The notes under the pieces were generated by a model. The model was not told where the DNA came from. It did not search any database and was given only the letters and a program-made list of their open reading frames with translations. A stretch of DNA of 64,000 nucleotides from Romanomermis culicivorax (taxonomy: Eukaryota > Nematoda > Enoplea > Mermithida > Mermithidae), in assembly GCA_963922205.1 (NCBI GenBank), contig CAWUHX010000137.1, positions 744,001 through 808,000 on the forward strand, written 5' to 3'. Numbering within the stretch: the first letter of the stretch is position 1; every line of letters starts with the position of its first letter. Of the stretch, positions 43,561 through 55,478 are shown in pieces. Position numbers and translations under genes: made by a program.

Positions 43561-44071
43561 CGGATGCACCACCACAACAATAGGTCCTTATAGCAAATGA
43601 ATGTTTGTAAGTCCTGGTTCCATGTCCTGATCTCATCCTTACTTTTACTGACATCCCTGAACAAGAGGTTGCCTCCACAGAAGGCCGATACATAACTACA
43701 TAGTTTTGCGAGCTCCCAGCAGAGAGAAGAATGCATTAGTCGCCAATTTTGTCTGATCAAATTGAACATGAACAAAAAATATAATTTAGTGGTGAGCTCG
43801 AGGAGTTCTAAATAAAGAAGTTCGAACTTCCACGTGTCAGTGGATGTGAAGTCGACGGAATAAGCTACAGACTTAATTTGGGATGCCATCCCATTTATCC
43901 GATCAGTTAATCATCACGCAATGCAATTTCGTAGAAAACATGGGAGAAGATGTTAATAAATATCTGCAAACGTTGGCGTTTGCAGATCGATCGTTTTTGA
44001 AGCTTTCTTCTAATCAGTCAGTTCAATTCAAAAATCTCTGTTCAGTCTAATTTCACAGTATGACTATCACA
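43561..44071. other. Non-coding stretch
   Basis: A 16-base inverted pair around 'caaacgttggcgtttgcag' is the only local structure seen. Confidence 0.3.
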
Positions 44072-44165
44072 ATAGGATTGGTGGCGCTAGTACAGCCCCA
44101 CCACTGCCCAGGATCAGGGTAGGTGTGACCAACCCGACTAGGGTTCAACAAAAATGGGCCTTGTC
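44072..44165 (-). repeat. TRIM LTR relic
   Basis: 'tggcgctagtacagccccacc', 'agggtaggtgtgaccaac' and 'gggttcaacaaaaatggg' are the complement of the TRIM LTR. 44166-44764 holds nothing recognised. Confidence 0.55.
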
Positions 44166-44764
44166 CGGAGCTCGTGAACTGGATGAAATGTCAATTCTAC
44201 AGATAAAATGTATACAAAAAACAGTTTTGTAATTTCGTGCATTAAAAACACCTCTGAAAATTAATTGAATTGATATCACTTCACTATTTTGCGAAGCTGG
44301 CTTTACGTGGGCGATTCACCACTTTACTGTCAAGTATAGTAAGGAAAAGGTTTTTGGAAAATTATCATCTCCGATTCCTATAATGTAGAAATTGACTGCT
44401 TAGAGTTCATTCGGATTAAATTTTGATTTATCAGGAAATATTTTAATAGCTTCCAAAAATAATTAATCTTCAGATCTTAACCACGGACGTAATGAGCATG
44501 TACAATTTCATGATACAACTCACATTCATGATACAACTCACATCCATTTCTGTGTTGGTATTCCAAATCAAAGTAGCATTAATCGGAAAAGTGAGATTTT
44601 AGGCCAAATAAGTTTAATAGTTCATTTTTATGATTTTACTTCTTTGTACTGTGAAATGTCTTTATACAAAGAATTCATTTACGGTCGTGTATTATCTGCA
44701 GAACATTTCATAACTCATTTCTGCCATTAAAACAAATCTACCTTCAAATGGCAGATACAGCAAT

Positions 44765-44934
44765 ATTTAAAAACGTAAGTTCAACTTGAAATGAAGTTTT
44801 CACGGAGTAGAAAACTTAATGCTGTAGAAAAAATATTAATTTTTTCAAACCAAATGGGGGACCAAAAATGAAAAACAACATCGTATCCATCAATTTTTGA
44901 ATCAGATAGAATCGACACCAAATGCATTTGACCC
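44765..44934 (+). repeat. MITE family A, left half
   Basis: 'taagttcaacttgaaatg' and 'aacttaatgctgtagaaaaa'. The right half is at 45992-46075 beyond foldback FB-2. Confidence 0.55.
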
Positions 44935-45991
44935 ATGATAGGACACAAGGACATTAGGACGCGGACATTAGGACGCAGAGATTAGGATGCAAGACACTAG
45001 GACGCAGGACACTTGGACGCAGGACACTAGGACGCACGGCATTAAGACGTAGCACATTACGACTCAGACGCTAGACTGCAGAACTAAGTAAACGGCTGGC
45101 TCAAGTTCGGCTTGCTTAGGCTTTGCCTACATTATCTTTGGGAAGAGATTTGAACGTAGTCTTGACACCGGGTAGAACCCTGGCTGACCCCTAGCATAAT
45201 CTTGGCTGATCCTCTCAGAATTGCAAGCTTTTCTAGAAAATTTCCAAGTATTAAAAAAATTTCCAAACGTAACATAATGATACAAAATTGTGCAAAAATT
45301 TAGTAAGTACACTTCTGTGAATTGAAAGTTACGAAATTGTCTAAAAAGCCTAAAAATTTGTAGCATTTGATTGCTTTTTGGAAGAAATTTCGTTTTAAAA
45401 ATTTCGAAATTTTTTGGAAGACAATTCAACTTTTTTTTCGATTCGAAATGAAAGAAATTAAAAAAAAAAGTTTTAGAGCATTGTGATAATTTTTGGCTGA
45501 GCTCTGAACACTCTTAATTTCAGTCAACAAAATCGAAAAACGGCGCTATTATCTAAAAATTTCCAAAAAAATTGGGACGAGGGATAAAATTTTTAAAATT
45601 ACCCCGAAATCTGGGGAGGCTACAGCCGAACCCTGAGCAAAACTTACACTATGCCCTGAGAAAAACATACATCCAAAAAAGTGCTATCAGCACTGGAGAA
45701 CGAGGATAATCCTCTTGCATGTAATAAAAAGGATTTCCTTGCGTCCTAATGTCTGTATGACCTAATGCCCCGATTTATGTGGTCCTTGCGTCCACGTCCG
45801 CAACGTTTTAATGTCTCATCCTAACCTCTGCGTCCTGATGTCCTTGCTTCGTATTGCCTGGCGTTTTGATGTCCTTGCATCCTAATGTGCTCCGTCTTTT
45901 CTGCATCCTATTGTCTGCGTCCTAATATCCTGCATTCTATTGTCTGCGTCCTAATATCCTGCGTCCTAATGTCCCGGCGTCCTAACTTTCC
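44935..45991. mobile_element. Foldback element FB-2 (phrase GGACATTAGGACGCA)
   Basis: The left end (44939-45065) is a tandem of GGACATTAGGACGC / GGACACTAGGACGCA. The right end (about 45735-45985) is the inverse tandem, GCGTCCTAATGTC / GCGTCCTAATATCC, with more units than the left. The 670-bp core includes a reverse family C repeat (about 45170-45560). It splits a MITE A copy. No target duplication could be recognised. Confidence 0.75.
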
Positions 45992-46075
45992 TCATTGATT
46001 ACAGTAATAAGGCTACTATTTTTTTCCGAATTGACCTTACTTTCATCCTGTCGCTGCATCTATCATTTCAAAATA
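45992..46075 (+). repeat. MITE family A, right half
   Basis: 'cctcattgattacagtaata' and 'cttactttcatcctgtcgct' complete the copy begun at 44765. Confidence 0.55.
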
Positions 46076-49000
46076 AAAATACCATAGAAATAGTCATCTT
46101 ATTCTCATTTTGCATTGATCCTTAGCCTAAATTTTCGATAAGAATTATGGGACAACCTGTATGAACAAAAAATTGGTGAAGGTTTGCAAAAAAATCCTTT
46201 TGGATACTGTATACTTATATTTTGAGCATAAAACCTGAATTCTGAGGATTCTTTGAAATTACTTCCTGTTCGCAGTGTATTAATTCCGCTTTTTTCAAGA
46301 TTATTAATCAAGGTCGTTTGATTTCGCATTCGATAATTAAAATTTAATTCAAATTTGCGTAACGAAACAAATAGCGTGTAAAATCGTCAATTTTTCTGAT
46401 TAAAAATTTATTCATCCGACCATATTCTAATTAAAAAGAAAAACAATTGAACGACTCGTTAATTAGACTTAATTAATTTTTCAATACTCGCAAATTAAAT
46501 TTCAATCCAATTTCGTTGAACATTCCAATTACACCCCTCGTTTAATTGCGGGGATTTTAGTGAACTTTCGTTTTTAATGTTTCACAATTTGCTTATAGGT
46601 TTTGGTTTGACTCTGATTTTGTTTCGTTTCCTCCCATCATCCGACCATTGATAATATAGTTTGCTTAAAGCGACTTTTTATGCAAATTAAATCCGAGCTA
46701 TATATTTCGCCTCATCTCAAGTGTGTTTAGCTTTGGGCCCTTCTTCATATATTGTATTAAAGCCCAGGGTGTCATATTGGAGAGGTTTTTCTAGATGTTG
46801 GTGGATCAGAGCTTTTTTTCCAATTTAGTGCAATAATACCCACGTTTCTAATTAACAGGCGTAGCATGCATATATATTATAGACCAAAAAAGAACACATG
46901 TATTTAATGTTTGTGTGTATAGACCGTACATATTCCTGTATACGCATCCTCGGGATATTATTGTCTCCCTAGAATTCCAAAAAATTAATTCATTTTCTCA
47001 CTTACAGTAAACAGTGTTACTCCGAGCTTGAATATTTATTATGCAAATTTAGCCCTTGATCCTCGAAATCTGGTTATATCGAAATTCTCGCCCAACCGTA
47101 GGTTTATACTATTTTGTGGGATCATTTTTTCGTGCCCAAAAAAGAAGCTCAGGAACCCGGTTATTGCGTCCAGGAGGGAAAATATTATATCTTTTACGCC
47201 GTCGGCGAAATTTTTTTTCTTCTTTTTCTTTGAATATACGTCTCTGTAACTAACTGTAATTAATGTTGCTAGATCGGCCAGTTTCTTAATATTATTTAGT
47301 TATTAATTGGTGGTCGTTTTCATTTCGTGAAGAGCTTCGTCCGTAATATTATGATGAATAGGTAAGTTTGTGGAGCTACTTGTGGATGTGCGTCTCCAAA
47401 AGTTACACTACACAAGACTCTAAAACGTAAGATCAAAGCGACTATAGTTTTAAGTATTAAAACTTTATTTGGACAAAAAGTTACACGATTAGCAAATCGA
47501 AGAGTTACAGTATCAAAATTTTGTAAAGTAGACTTATTTTGAAAAGTCTACTTACATTTTAATTATGCACCTTTCCGAAGATATGATTGTTTTTTAACCA
47601 TACATATTCTTGGGTGTTTATTGGGTGTTCTGATCCCGGGCTCAACCCTGGCTGTGGGCGAACTGGGTTATCTTACGTCCAAAGATTTTCGATTTTTGGA
47701 TCTCAGCATCCAACAGTGATCTGATGTTGTCGTATGGCTTATTTTCAAGCTTAGTCTAAGCAATCTTCTTAGGCTTAGGCTCAGGCTCAGGGAATAAATG
47801 TCCGTGGTCTGCATGGCGAAGTTCGAAAATCTCTGGACGTAGGATAACCCGGTTGGGTCCTGGCTGATCCCCGCAGAATCCTGGCTGCCCCCACTCCCCA
47901 CCAGGATTTTCATTTTTTGGATTTTTACACCAAAAACTTTAGAAGTCAATTTTTCCCCAAATAAATGTTGCGAACAAATATATTTAGCATGAAATAAATT
48001 CACTTCTCTCTGAAGACGCGATTATATTTCGTGTGAAAATGTTGTAAATTATCAGGAAGAAAAGTTTAATTTTTTTCTTGGTATTAAAACAGCACACTCA
48101 GCGAAATCTTAGTTTTAAAGCATTCTGATCAATTTTGACCTAGCTTTGAGCACTTGTGAAAAAAATTTGGGTCTTGCATTGGCTAGAGTGCATCTGTGGA
48201 TTTGTGTAACAATTATACTACTAGCAAAAATCACATTTTACTCTCAGCATGTGTGCATGATTAAGAAATTATCTTACTGAATGTGTGAAATTAGGAAAAT
48301 ATTCTTGCAACATCAAAGTTTATTCCTTTTATGTTTACTCATAGTTTTCATGTCGCACCAAGGAAAATTTCAGGATATGATTCATGACGATATTATTATT
48401 ATTTTAGCCCCATGATAATCCTTCAGGTGTAGTTGAAATTAGAATCTGATTTTCAATGAGCTTTTCACTGAGAAAATTATTTTTGTCGAATGTCTGTGAA
48501 ACGGTCTCTGGGCAAATCTCGCAGATTTGAGTCTCGACTATTTTAGAACATGTTTTTTCTTTGCATGCCATAGATCAGATCCATGTATGTCACACCAATT
48601 AATTATGCATTAGTCTAGACTGGATGGACTCATGCATAGTTATACTTTCTAGACATGGCATACTGTTCATTCAGCAGAACTACTATCATTCAGTGTTTTG
48701 ACCCATAATTACTTTTTTACGAACTACGACGTTATTTTTCATTTGCTCTACTTGAAACCTGGGTAGTTTGCATATGTGTTGCTGTTTTCTAATTAGAACC
48801 AGCTAGAAAACCAAAAATCCATCCGAAAAGAGGCATTCAAAATTGAAAAATCAGGTCACAATCCAAAATTTGTCCTTTTCAACATCAAAAAGTACTTCTG
48901 CCATTACCGTACATTCATAGCAAACAAGAGGCAAATGACTCCTTATCAAAATTGTAGCTTTTTTCGCCTAGGACGCCGTAGGCTATATTTTCTGCTAAAA

Positions 49001-49884
49001 TGTTGATACTATTTCTCTATGTAGTGCTATATCAAATTAGCACTTTGTGGCTGTAATTGAAAGAACTCGATAAAAAGAGATTACTGCGTAGTTGGTTCGA
49101 TGACAGAAATAAGTTCAGAATGATTGGGTGTGGTGAAATAATTGAAAGAAAAGTTAGATCAACAAGTTGAAAATGGTTAGTATTGAATTTGGAAAGGGAT
49201 ACTTTGGGAGCTCGAACGACGAAAACTTGCTCCACTTTTTTCCAACTAGTAGTATATCAATGGGCTAAGGAGTTGATTGATCTCCAAATATCAAGCACAT
49301 TGGTCCTTAACATTTTGATCTACGCAAATTTTTTCACTTGAATCGCAAGCTCTTTTTCCGTTTTTTTTTGTTTTTTTTCTCTGAATAATTGGATTTTTTA
49401 TTCGATCATTTTTTCGGACGCGTAATGAATTTTATATTATACGGCTTAATAAAAAAGAGAAAAAATTCGGAATCGAAAACAAATAATTAAAAATCTTGGA
49501 GTAGATGAAAACAAACAATCCGGAAACAAATATTATGTTAGATTTATCACTCTCATCAATAATTTCTTTTTGTGATTCTAACATATCTTTCAGACGTGGG
49601 TCTTTTCAAGATTAAAAGTTAGAACCTTGCCAGTTGAAAAGTTCCAAATTATATTTGTCCTCATATCGCCAGAAAACATTATTTGAAGTGCATAATCTGG
49701 GTAACACCAATCATCTTGTGTGAGAAGCATTGGACCTACAGTAATCACATATGCTATCCTAGAATACAAAATCATTATTGTCCAAATTTTTTTGATTTGT
49801 TTGTGAGCTATCCTATAGCATATTTAGTTCAAAATGACAGACGATGCGAAATCCAGAAAAAACTAGGCTCAATTGGATCCGAAA
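46076..49884. other. Non-coding stretch with a family C copy and a short telomere-like run
   Basis: At 47865-48185 lies a reverse family C copy ('ctggctgatccccgcag', 'aaagcattctgatcaattttg'). Its homologues are inside FB-2 and in intron 2 of the neuropeptide gene. At about 47768-47790 a short TTAGGC-TTAGGC-TCAGGC run occurs. Otherwise nothing recognised; if the neuropeptide gene has a 5' non-coding exon it could lie here. Confidence 0.35.
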
Positions 49885-50165
49885 ATTTTACTTAGTGGAT
49901 ACTTTATACTGTAGAAAAAGGCTAAATTTATTCATGAGAATGAGGAAAAAATGTCACATCTACTGCAAATTTGGACTGGACTGCATCAATACCTGAGCAT
50001 TACTTGAGAAATTTTTGCCACTCAGTCACGTTATTGAGCGAAATTTTGATCTGCTCTGATGACAAAAAAATTTCCATTGATTACAGTAATAAGCAGCTAG
50101 TTTTTTTTCCATATTGAACTCACTTTCATGGAATCTCTGCATCAATCATTTCAAAATGAATAGAG
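49885..50165 (+). repeat. MITE family A upstream of the neuropeptide gene
   Basis: 'actttatactgtagaaaaag', 'attgattacagtaataagc' and 'catggaatctctgcatcaatc'. It ends about 50 bases before the first neuropeptide exon, so the proximal promoter or trans-splice region is transposon-adjacent. Confidence 0.6.
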
Positions 50166-50246
50166 TATAGTTGCAGGGTTTTGTTGAAAATTTAATCATT
50201 TTGCTTTTTTTCCAGCTTACCCATCAAGGTCTCACCACTCTGGAAT

Positions 50247-51620
50247 ATGCTTTTCTTACTCGTGGCCTGTACGTTATACTCTCAAATTGAGGCGTCGACG
50301 GCGCCCGAAGCCGTCGATTACAAAAGGGCCAACCCGTGGGGTAAAGCTAGTAAGCATTTTTTTCATCATTCGGAACTAAATTAGAGCCTAAAAAGTTTTC
50401 CTCTGCATAAAATACCCACTTTTTTAGGTGGCATGTGGGGCAAACGAGCAGCGCCTTTAGAAGTCTTCGAAGAAAATGGTGCTTCCATGGATGACGAAGA
50501 TATGGACATGGACAAAAGGAATTGGGGAAAAGCTTCGGGCATGTGGGGAAAAAGATCCGTTGGTGAGCATTATCCTTAGTATCTCGAATCCTGCTTGGAA
50601 GCCTCAGTCCCCATTTTTTCCAACATTGGTCCCTACTATAAATGTAGAGCATTAAAACTTTCAGGGGGTCAGACTCAATTTTTTCTCAAAAATGCTCAGA
50701 AATTGGTCAGAATGCTTTAAAACTTTGTTTTAAATGTTTGTCAGTGTACTCATTCAGTTCCGAAAAAAAATTTATTCCTTGAAATTTTCAACATTTTTCA
50801 TTGAAATTTCCAAGTCCTTATATGATCAATTCTTCCACATTTCATGGTCTCCGAAAAGAATGAAAATTCTGGGGATCAGCCGTGGTTCCTCCCCGGGTCA
50901 GGACTCCAAGGAACTCCCTAAGAAAATGTATGGTCTCGACCTTTGTCCTCATCTTTTATGGCTTCTGTTGACCTCATACATGTAGAGGTGGTCCAAGGTC
51001 AGGTAATGAAGGGATTTTTTTGTGGGTGGCGTTACCAAAATTTTTGGTAGGAAGTCAATGTGAGGAAAAAATCGATTTTTCTCCAAAAATTAACAAAAAA
51101 TAACAATTTTTGGGCAAAAAACAATAAAAAAATGACGGCGTGAAGCACAGAAACCCGTTTTTTATCGCGTTTTCTTCAAAAATGGCCATTTTCGACCAAA
51201 AATTGGCGTTTTTCAGTTTTTCGTCGCCCAAAAGGATGGGAGGTTGTCCATTTCAGCTGTAGGATTGGCAAATATTGAGTAGAGGGTCAGCACATGGCCG
51301 AAGATTTTTGGGGATTCTTATGACGCCTCCTCACTAATTACGTGTATCCTCGACCCTCAAAGCCTCTTTCTTTCCTATTCCATCGGCTGTCCTTTACCCA
51401 ATCTACTCCACTCCTATCTGTGCCCTGACTTTTGGCACCTCATTCCTAAAATTTTTCAGACTACAGCTACTACCCCCGCGTAGCGTCTCGAGGCTCGCCG
51501 TGGGGCAAAGCGTCGGGTATGTGGGGCAAACGAGCCTCGTCGCCTTGGGGTAAAGCGTCGGGCATGTGGGGCAAAAAACGAGCGGCGTCGTGGGCCAAAG
51601 CCTCGTCCATGTGGGGTTAA
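50247..51620 (+). CDS. Myoinhibitory / allatostatin-B-type neuropeptide precursor (W(X6)W-amide), NLP-38-like
   Basis: Three exons, 50247-50349, 50428-50562 and 51460-51620, all with GT-AG borders and matching phase, encode 132 residues. A signal peptide (MLFLLVACTLYSQIEA) is followed by five peptides released at KR, KKR or R sites. Four share WGKASGMWG (preceded by ANP, N, GSP and ASSP); the last is AASWAKASSMWG just before TAA. Each has two Trp separated by six residues and a Gly that becomes the C-terminal amide. This is the myoinhibitory peptide / allatostatin-B signature. C. elegans NLP-38 peptides have the same form. An acidic spacer (DDEDMDMD) lies between copies. Exon 1 follows ttttttccag at 50215, usable for spliced-leader addition or an upstream exon. 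The first splice falls inside a peptide. Intron 2 holds a family C repeat. Confidence 0.9.
50665..50895 (+). repeat. Family C in intron 2 of the neuropeptide gene
   Basis: 'ctcagaaattggtcagaatg' and 'aatgtttgtcagtgtactc', ending near 'ctggggatcagccgtgg'. Confidence 0.5.
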
Positions 51621-51639
51621 CCCGCGGGCGGCGCGGAAA

Positions 51640-51920
51640 ATTTTTGTTCGAAAATTTCGTCCATCATAATGATTGATCGATTGATTGGTTGTCGCTATTT
51701 TTATTGTTTTCTTCCAAATGTGAACATAAGTAAAAATAGAAAAGGAAATTTTTTTGATATGACCGTATTTTTTTGCGGAATTTAAAACGTTGTTTTTTTA
51801 AACTTGAATGAAATTTGAAAATTTTGTGTTCTATAGTTTCCCATCCTAATGGCATTTCAATGCATTTTAAAAGCGTGAAAAGTGCGAGTACAAAAAATAC
51901 CGTTAAAATGTGAAAATAAA
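51640..51920 (+). promoter_or_regulatory. 3' UTR block shared with the second neuropeptide gene
   Basis: 'aaaatttcgtccatcata', 'attgattggttgtcgc', 'tttttattgttttcttcc' and 'gtgaacataagta' recur in the same order at 55479-55585. AATAAA at 51915-51920 is the likely polyadenylation signal. The shared block supports tandem duplication. Confidence 0.7.
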
Positions 51921-51929
51921 CCACTTTGG

Positions 51930-52261
51930 ATTTATTTCCGAGAATTATATGATCGTTATTTTTCGATATAATATAAAAATTTAGGCTCAGAAAAGTTCTA
52001 ATTCTTGATAAAACGCTTTTCGTGTTTGCTGAAATTCTACATTTTTTCCAAGATCATTCGGATCGCCATTGTCAACATCGAAATACTCTGATATCAACAA
52101 TATCGGATTTTTACAGTAGACGGCGTCGCTCAAGTAGAAAAATACATTTTAACTTCGTATGAGAATATTCTGTGAAAAATCAACGATTCGAAGTGTAATA
52201 TTCGCTTGCACCAAAATTTAGACTGCTGAACCTTTAGAGAGATTTGGAATTCATTTAGAAA
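51930..52261. other. Intergenic stretch
   Basis: Nothing recognised. Confidence 0.3.
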
Positions 52262-52430
52262 AACCTTGAAATGCTTGTAAAATTTGTGAGCCTACTTTTC
52301 TAAACCTCTTTTTGACTAAAAATCCTACTGTAATGGCTTTGTGTAAACGACTTTGAGGACGTTACTAATTTTTTACAATTTTTTTATTTAGAAGCCGTTT
52401 ATAAAATAAACATTATAAATTCCAGAAATT
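52262..52430 (-). repeat. MITE family B, partial
   Basis: 'ttgtgagcctacttttcta', 'ggctttgtgtaaacgactttg' and 'gaagccgtttataaaataa' match the reverse copies of family B. Confidence 0.5.
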
Positions 52431-52459
52431 CAGAAGTCTTCTAGCACACATTTCTATAA

Positions 52460-52740
52460 CCCATTCACTTTGAAGTTGCAAACGCAGCGACAACCAAAAA
52501 AGTAAGTTCAATTTGGTAGGCAATTTTAACTGAGAGAAGACTATACTGTAGGAAAAAAACGATTTTTTATTATTTTATATATTATGTTTATTCCTTACGA
52601 TTTGGATGGAACTGTATCGTCAGTTAGGAGTTTGCATATTTCGTCAGATTCATGCCATTGACTGCAGTAATAGGCTTGATAATTTTTTCGATTTGAACTT
52701 ACTTTCCTTTACTCGTTGCATCTGCCATTTAAAAATAGAC
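52460..52740 (+). repeat. MITE family A
   Basis: Left terminus 'acgcagcgacaaccaaaaa', 'actatactgtaggaaaaa' and the end 'tttactcgttgcatctgcc'. Confidence 0.55.
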
Positions 52741-52879
52741 AGACTATAATGATCGAGTCAGTGCTATACTTTTTAAATTGAGATGATGGACAGAAGTAGG
52801 GACAGTGAAAATACCTGTAAACTTCAATCTAGAGGCGAAATCGTCCACTAATGAATTTAATACAAGTTACTCGATTTTT

Positions 52880-53110
52880 ATCCAGACTTCTGAACTTCTC
52901 AGCTACTAATATGACATCGACTGCTTATAAACTGCTGAACTTTTGAACATCTGAATTCATTTGAATTTATGAATTTCTGAACTTTTGAAGTTATGAATTT
53001 CAGAAGTTATTAACTCCTGAACTGATGAGATTATAAACTTATGAAGTTCTAGACTTATGAACATCTGAACTCGTAAACTTTTGGATTTATGAACTTACGA
53101 ACTTCTAGGT
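52880..53110. repeat. Degenerate 10-12-bp minisatellite (GAACTTCTGAACTTAT)
   Basis: Repeated 'gaacttctgaa', 'gaacttttgaa' and 'gaacttatgaa' phrases fill about 230 bp upstream of the second neuropeptide gene. The texture matches foldback ends, but no inverted partner was found. Confidence 0.55.
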
Positions 53111-53421
53111 TGGTGCAAGCGGGCCCCGGTTTATAGTTTTGTCGAAAAAGTATCCAGTATTCAGCACACTCAAAAGATCTGAAAAATCCGGACTGTTTTT
53201 TTTGGCCTTTCTGTCATATCTGCCTACCTATGGTCATATTTACAGTAAACCATGGTTTCCTTGGTGCCGATTCTTACCTGCATTTACGAATTTCGTAAAT
53301 TTTACTCTTACTCATTACTGTAATACAGTAAGCACGCTATTCTTCAATAAAACAATGTGTTTTGTACTTTTTTCATATCAACTTTCTTTTCATTACGAAT
53401 TTCAGCTACTGATCGAAAACT

Positions 53422-55441
53422 ATGAATTGTTTGTTTTTTGTACTGGTCGTAGTTATTTTACTTGTCGGACAGACGATCGCTGATCCCGAATATTTTTCGG
53501 ATGAAGAAGAACATCCTTGGTTAAACCGCCCATATTCAGAAGAAGATTTGAGTGAGTTTTTTGGTTGCTTGTTCGTCATTCCAAAATCTATATGATAAAT
53601 ATTTTTAAGCAATGTTGTCGACCATGACATTTTTCGGATTTTCTAAACTTATGTGGTAGAGCACAGATTTTTAAGTGCAAAAAAAATCCAAATTAAGTGC
53701 AAAAATGGCAAATGCACAGTTAAGTGCAAAAAAACAATTTTACACTAATTTTTGGCTTTAATAAATTGCAATAAGACGTTTTAATGGCAGCAAACTGTTA
53801 AGTTTAGTCGAAAAGAAACTTATTGAACATAACAATATTCATCATTTCAATATTTTCAAATGTTAAGCTTTGGCGGCAATCAAACAATATTAATTTATAT
53901 TGAGAAAACGAATGCTCCACGTCTACAGAAACCAAAGGCCCGAACAACGTTTTAAATTCAAATTTCGGATTGGAGTCAGAAACAAACGATTGAGCATCAG
54001 GATTTTGGCCGAAAGTGTTGTGTATTTTTTGCGGGCAAATCCATCCAAAAAATCAGAGGCATCACTGAAAATTTTGCACTGTTGATCTTTCGTTAAACCT
54101 TGCTTTTCAAGTTTTTCTATGGAATCGATTAAGAAAGCATGTGTAGTAACGTTAGAAAAAATAAAAGTAATTAAAAATTTATATAAAATAATTAAACACT
54201 TACAGTATATAAACGCAAAATTCACTTACCAGACTGAACTTGATGATTACAAAGTACAAAATTTTATAAAAACTATGCATTTAAGTGCAACTTTTACAAA
54301 ACGTTTAAATTAAATGCAAGACCCCCAAATTAAGTGCAATTAAGTGCTACTAATTAGCATTCTTTTGCATCAGAAACCATGGATAATTGCATTTCTAAGC
54401 ATGGGAAGTATACTTCATCGAAAAAAAGATTAAGTGCAGCACTTAAAAGTTCGTGCTCTACTTATGTGTTATGAAAACGTGAATAAAAATTTGAAATTTC
54501 CTTTGTTGCCGAAGAATCTAAATCTTAACTGTAGCGAGTGAATTTACTGTGTATGTTATAATTATCAAAACCTGATGATTGTCTAGATGACCACCGCGTG
54601 TTTGATAAGTTTGAAAACAGTAACTTTTGAATCACATCAAATACTATTGTGATTTTCACTTATTCTAGTGACCCAATTTTGAAAATGATTTCAAGCCCCA
54701 TTCTATATTCAGAAATGTCTATTTCAATAACATTCGTACTCAGAAGATACTGATAGCCTGAGAAAACGTGTTTTTTTTGCACAATTTTTCCAAACTTGAG
54801 GGCCTATAATTGAATCCGAACAAATCCTACCGATCGGTGTCTAATTTAAGCTTGCTTCAGAAGTAAAATTCTAGGATTCCTACGATAATCCTATGATTTT
54901 TACGATGATGGCCGGATTCTTACGACAATGCTAGGAATCCTCCGATTATCGGAGAAATCCCAGCATTGCCCTAGAATTTGTATAAAAAATTCTACGACAA
55001 ATTCGCCAACTTAGACTTGGTTTCTACTTTGTTTGAAAACCCTAAGCTTTTTATGCACCAAGGCCATCTGGACAGCTTTATGTACAATATGGTTCAATAA
55101 AAAACGATTCGCTGAAAACTGCTGCTCTGCAATAACCAGAACAAGTCTAAGGTTCCGGGGCCGGTTTCATCAAAGAGACTTAAGCTCTAGCTGAGCTGCA
55201 GCTTAAGCTATAGCTTTTAATTAGATTAATTTTATTTTTTTTTAAAAGCTCAGTACATAATTTTCCACTTGATGAAAATCAATGGGTTATTGCAAAGTAG
55301 GCGGCTCTTGAACCTTTTTCCTCCATAGTTAAGCACGGAGTGGAATCCGAGTATCAAGCACCGTCAAGACGTCGATTACGTAATGCTAAGGGCAAAAGAC
55401 GAACGGCAGTATGGGGAAAAGCCTCGTCCATGTGGGGTTAA
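53422..55441 (+). CDS. Second W(X6)W-amide neuropeptide precursor, reduced
   Basis: Two exons, 53422-53551 and 55329-55441, with GT-AG borders (donor A|GTGAGT, acceptor tttttcctccatag) and matching phase give 80 residues. The N-terminus MNCLFFVLVVVILLVGQTIA is a signal peptide and is followed by an acidic pro-segment (EYFSDEEEHPW). Exon 2 ends with a basic processing stretch (KGKRR) and one peptide, TAVWGKASSMWG, followed directly by TAA. The peptide has Trp-X6-Trp and the amide-donor Gly, almost identical to the last peptide of the upstream gene. The exon 2 3' end and 3' UTR are clearly homologous to the upstream gene, while the N-terminal part is not obviously so. It is a tandem paralogue with one peptide copy instead of five. 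Its 1.78-kb intron contains a hAT-like element. Confidence 0.82.
53656..54461. mobile_element. hAT-like non-autonomous element in the intron
   Basis: Inverted ends GTAGAGCAC...TTTTTAAGTGC and GCACTTAAAA...GTGCTCTAC enclose 806 bp. TTATGTG is duplicated at 53649-53655 and 54462-54468. The subterminal parts are full of TTAAGTGCAAAA phrases, as in hAT elements. TAGAG fits the hAT end consensus, though hAT duplications are usually 8 bp. No transposase frame. Confidence 0.7.
54870..54985. repeat. Short minisatellite (AGGATTCCTACGATAATCC)
   Basis: Degenerate phrases 'aggattcctacgataatcc', 'ggattcttacgacaatgct' and 'aggaatcctccgattatcgg', within the second neuropeptide intron. Confidence 0.45.
55150..55290. 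repeat. MITE end (GGGCCGGTTTCATCAAAG)
   Basis: A GGGCCGGTTTCATC-type terminus followed by a hairpin of 'cttaagct' and 'gagctgcagcttaag'. The other end is a weak 'cttgatgaaaatcaatggg'. It lies just before the acceptor of the second neuropeptide exon. Confidence 0.4.
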
Positions 55442-55478
55442 TATGGCGTGAGCGTACGTGGGGAAGAATTTTTGTTTC

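Noticed and set aside
43243..43575. 110-residue minus-strand frame and 86-residue plus frame
   Set aside because: Both cover tandem SINE units and repeat internally.
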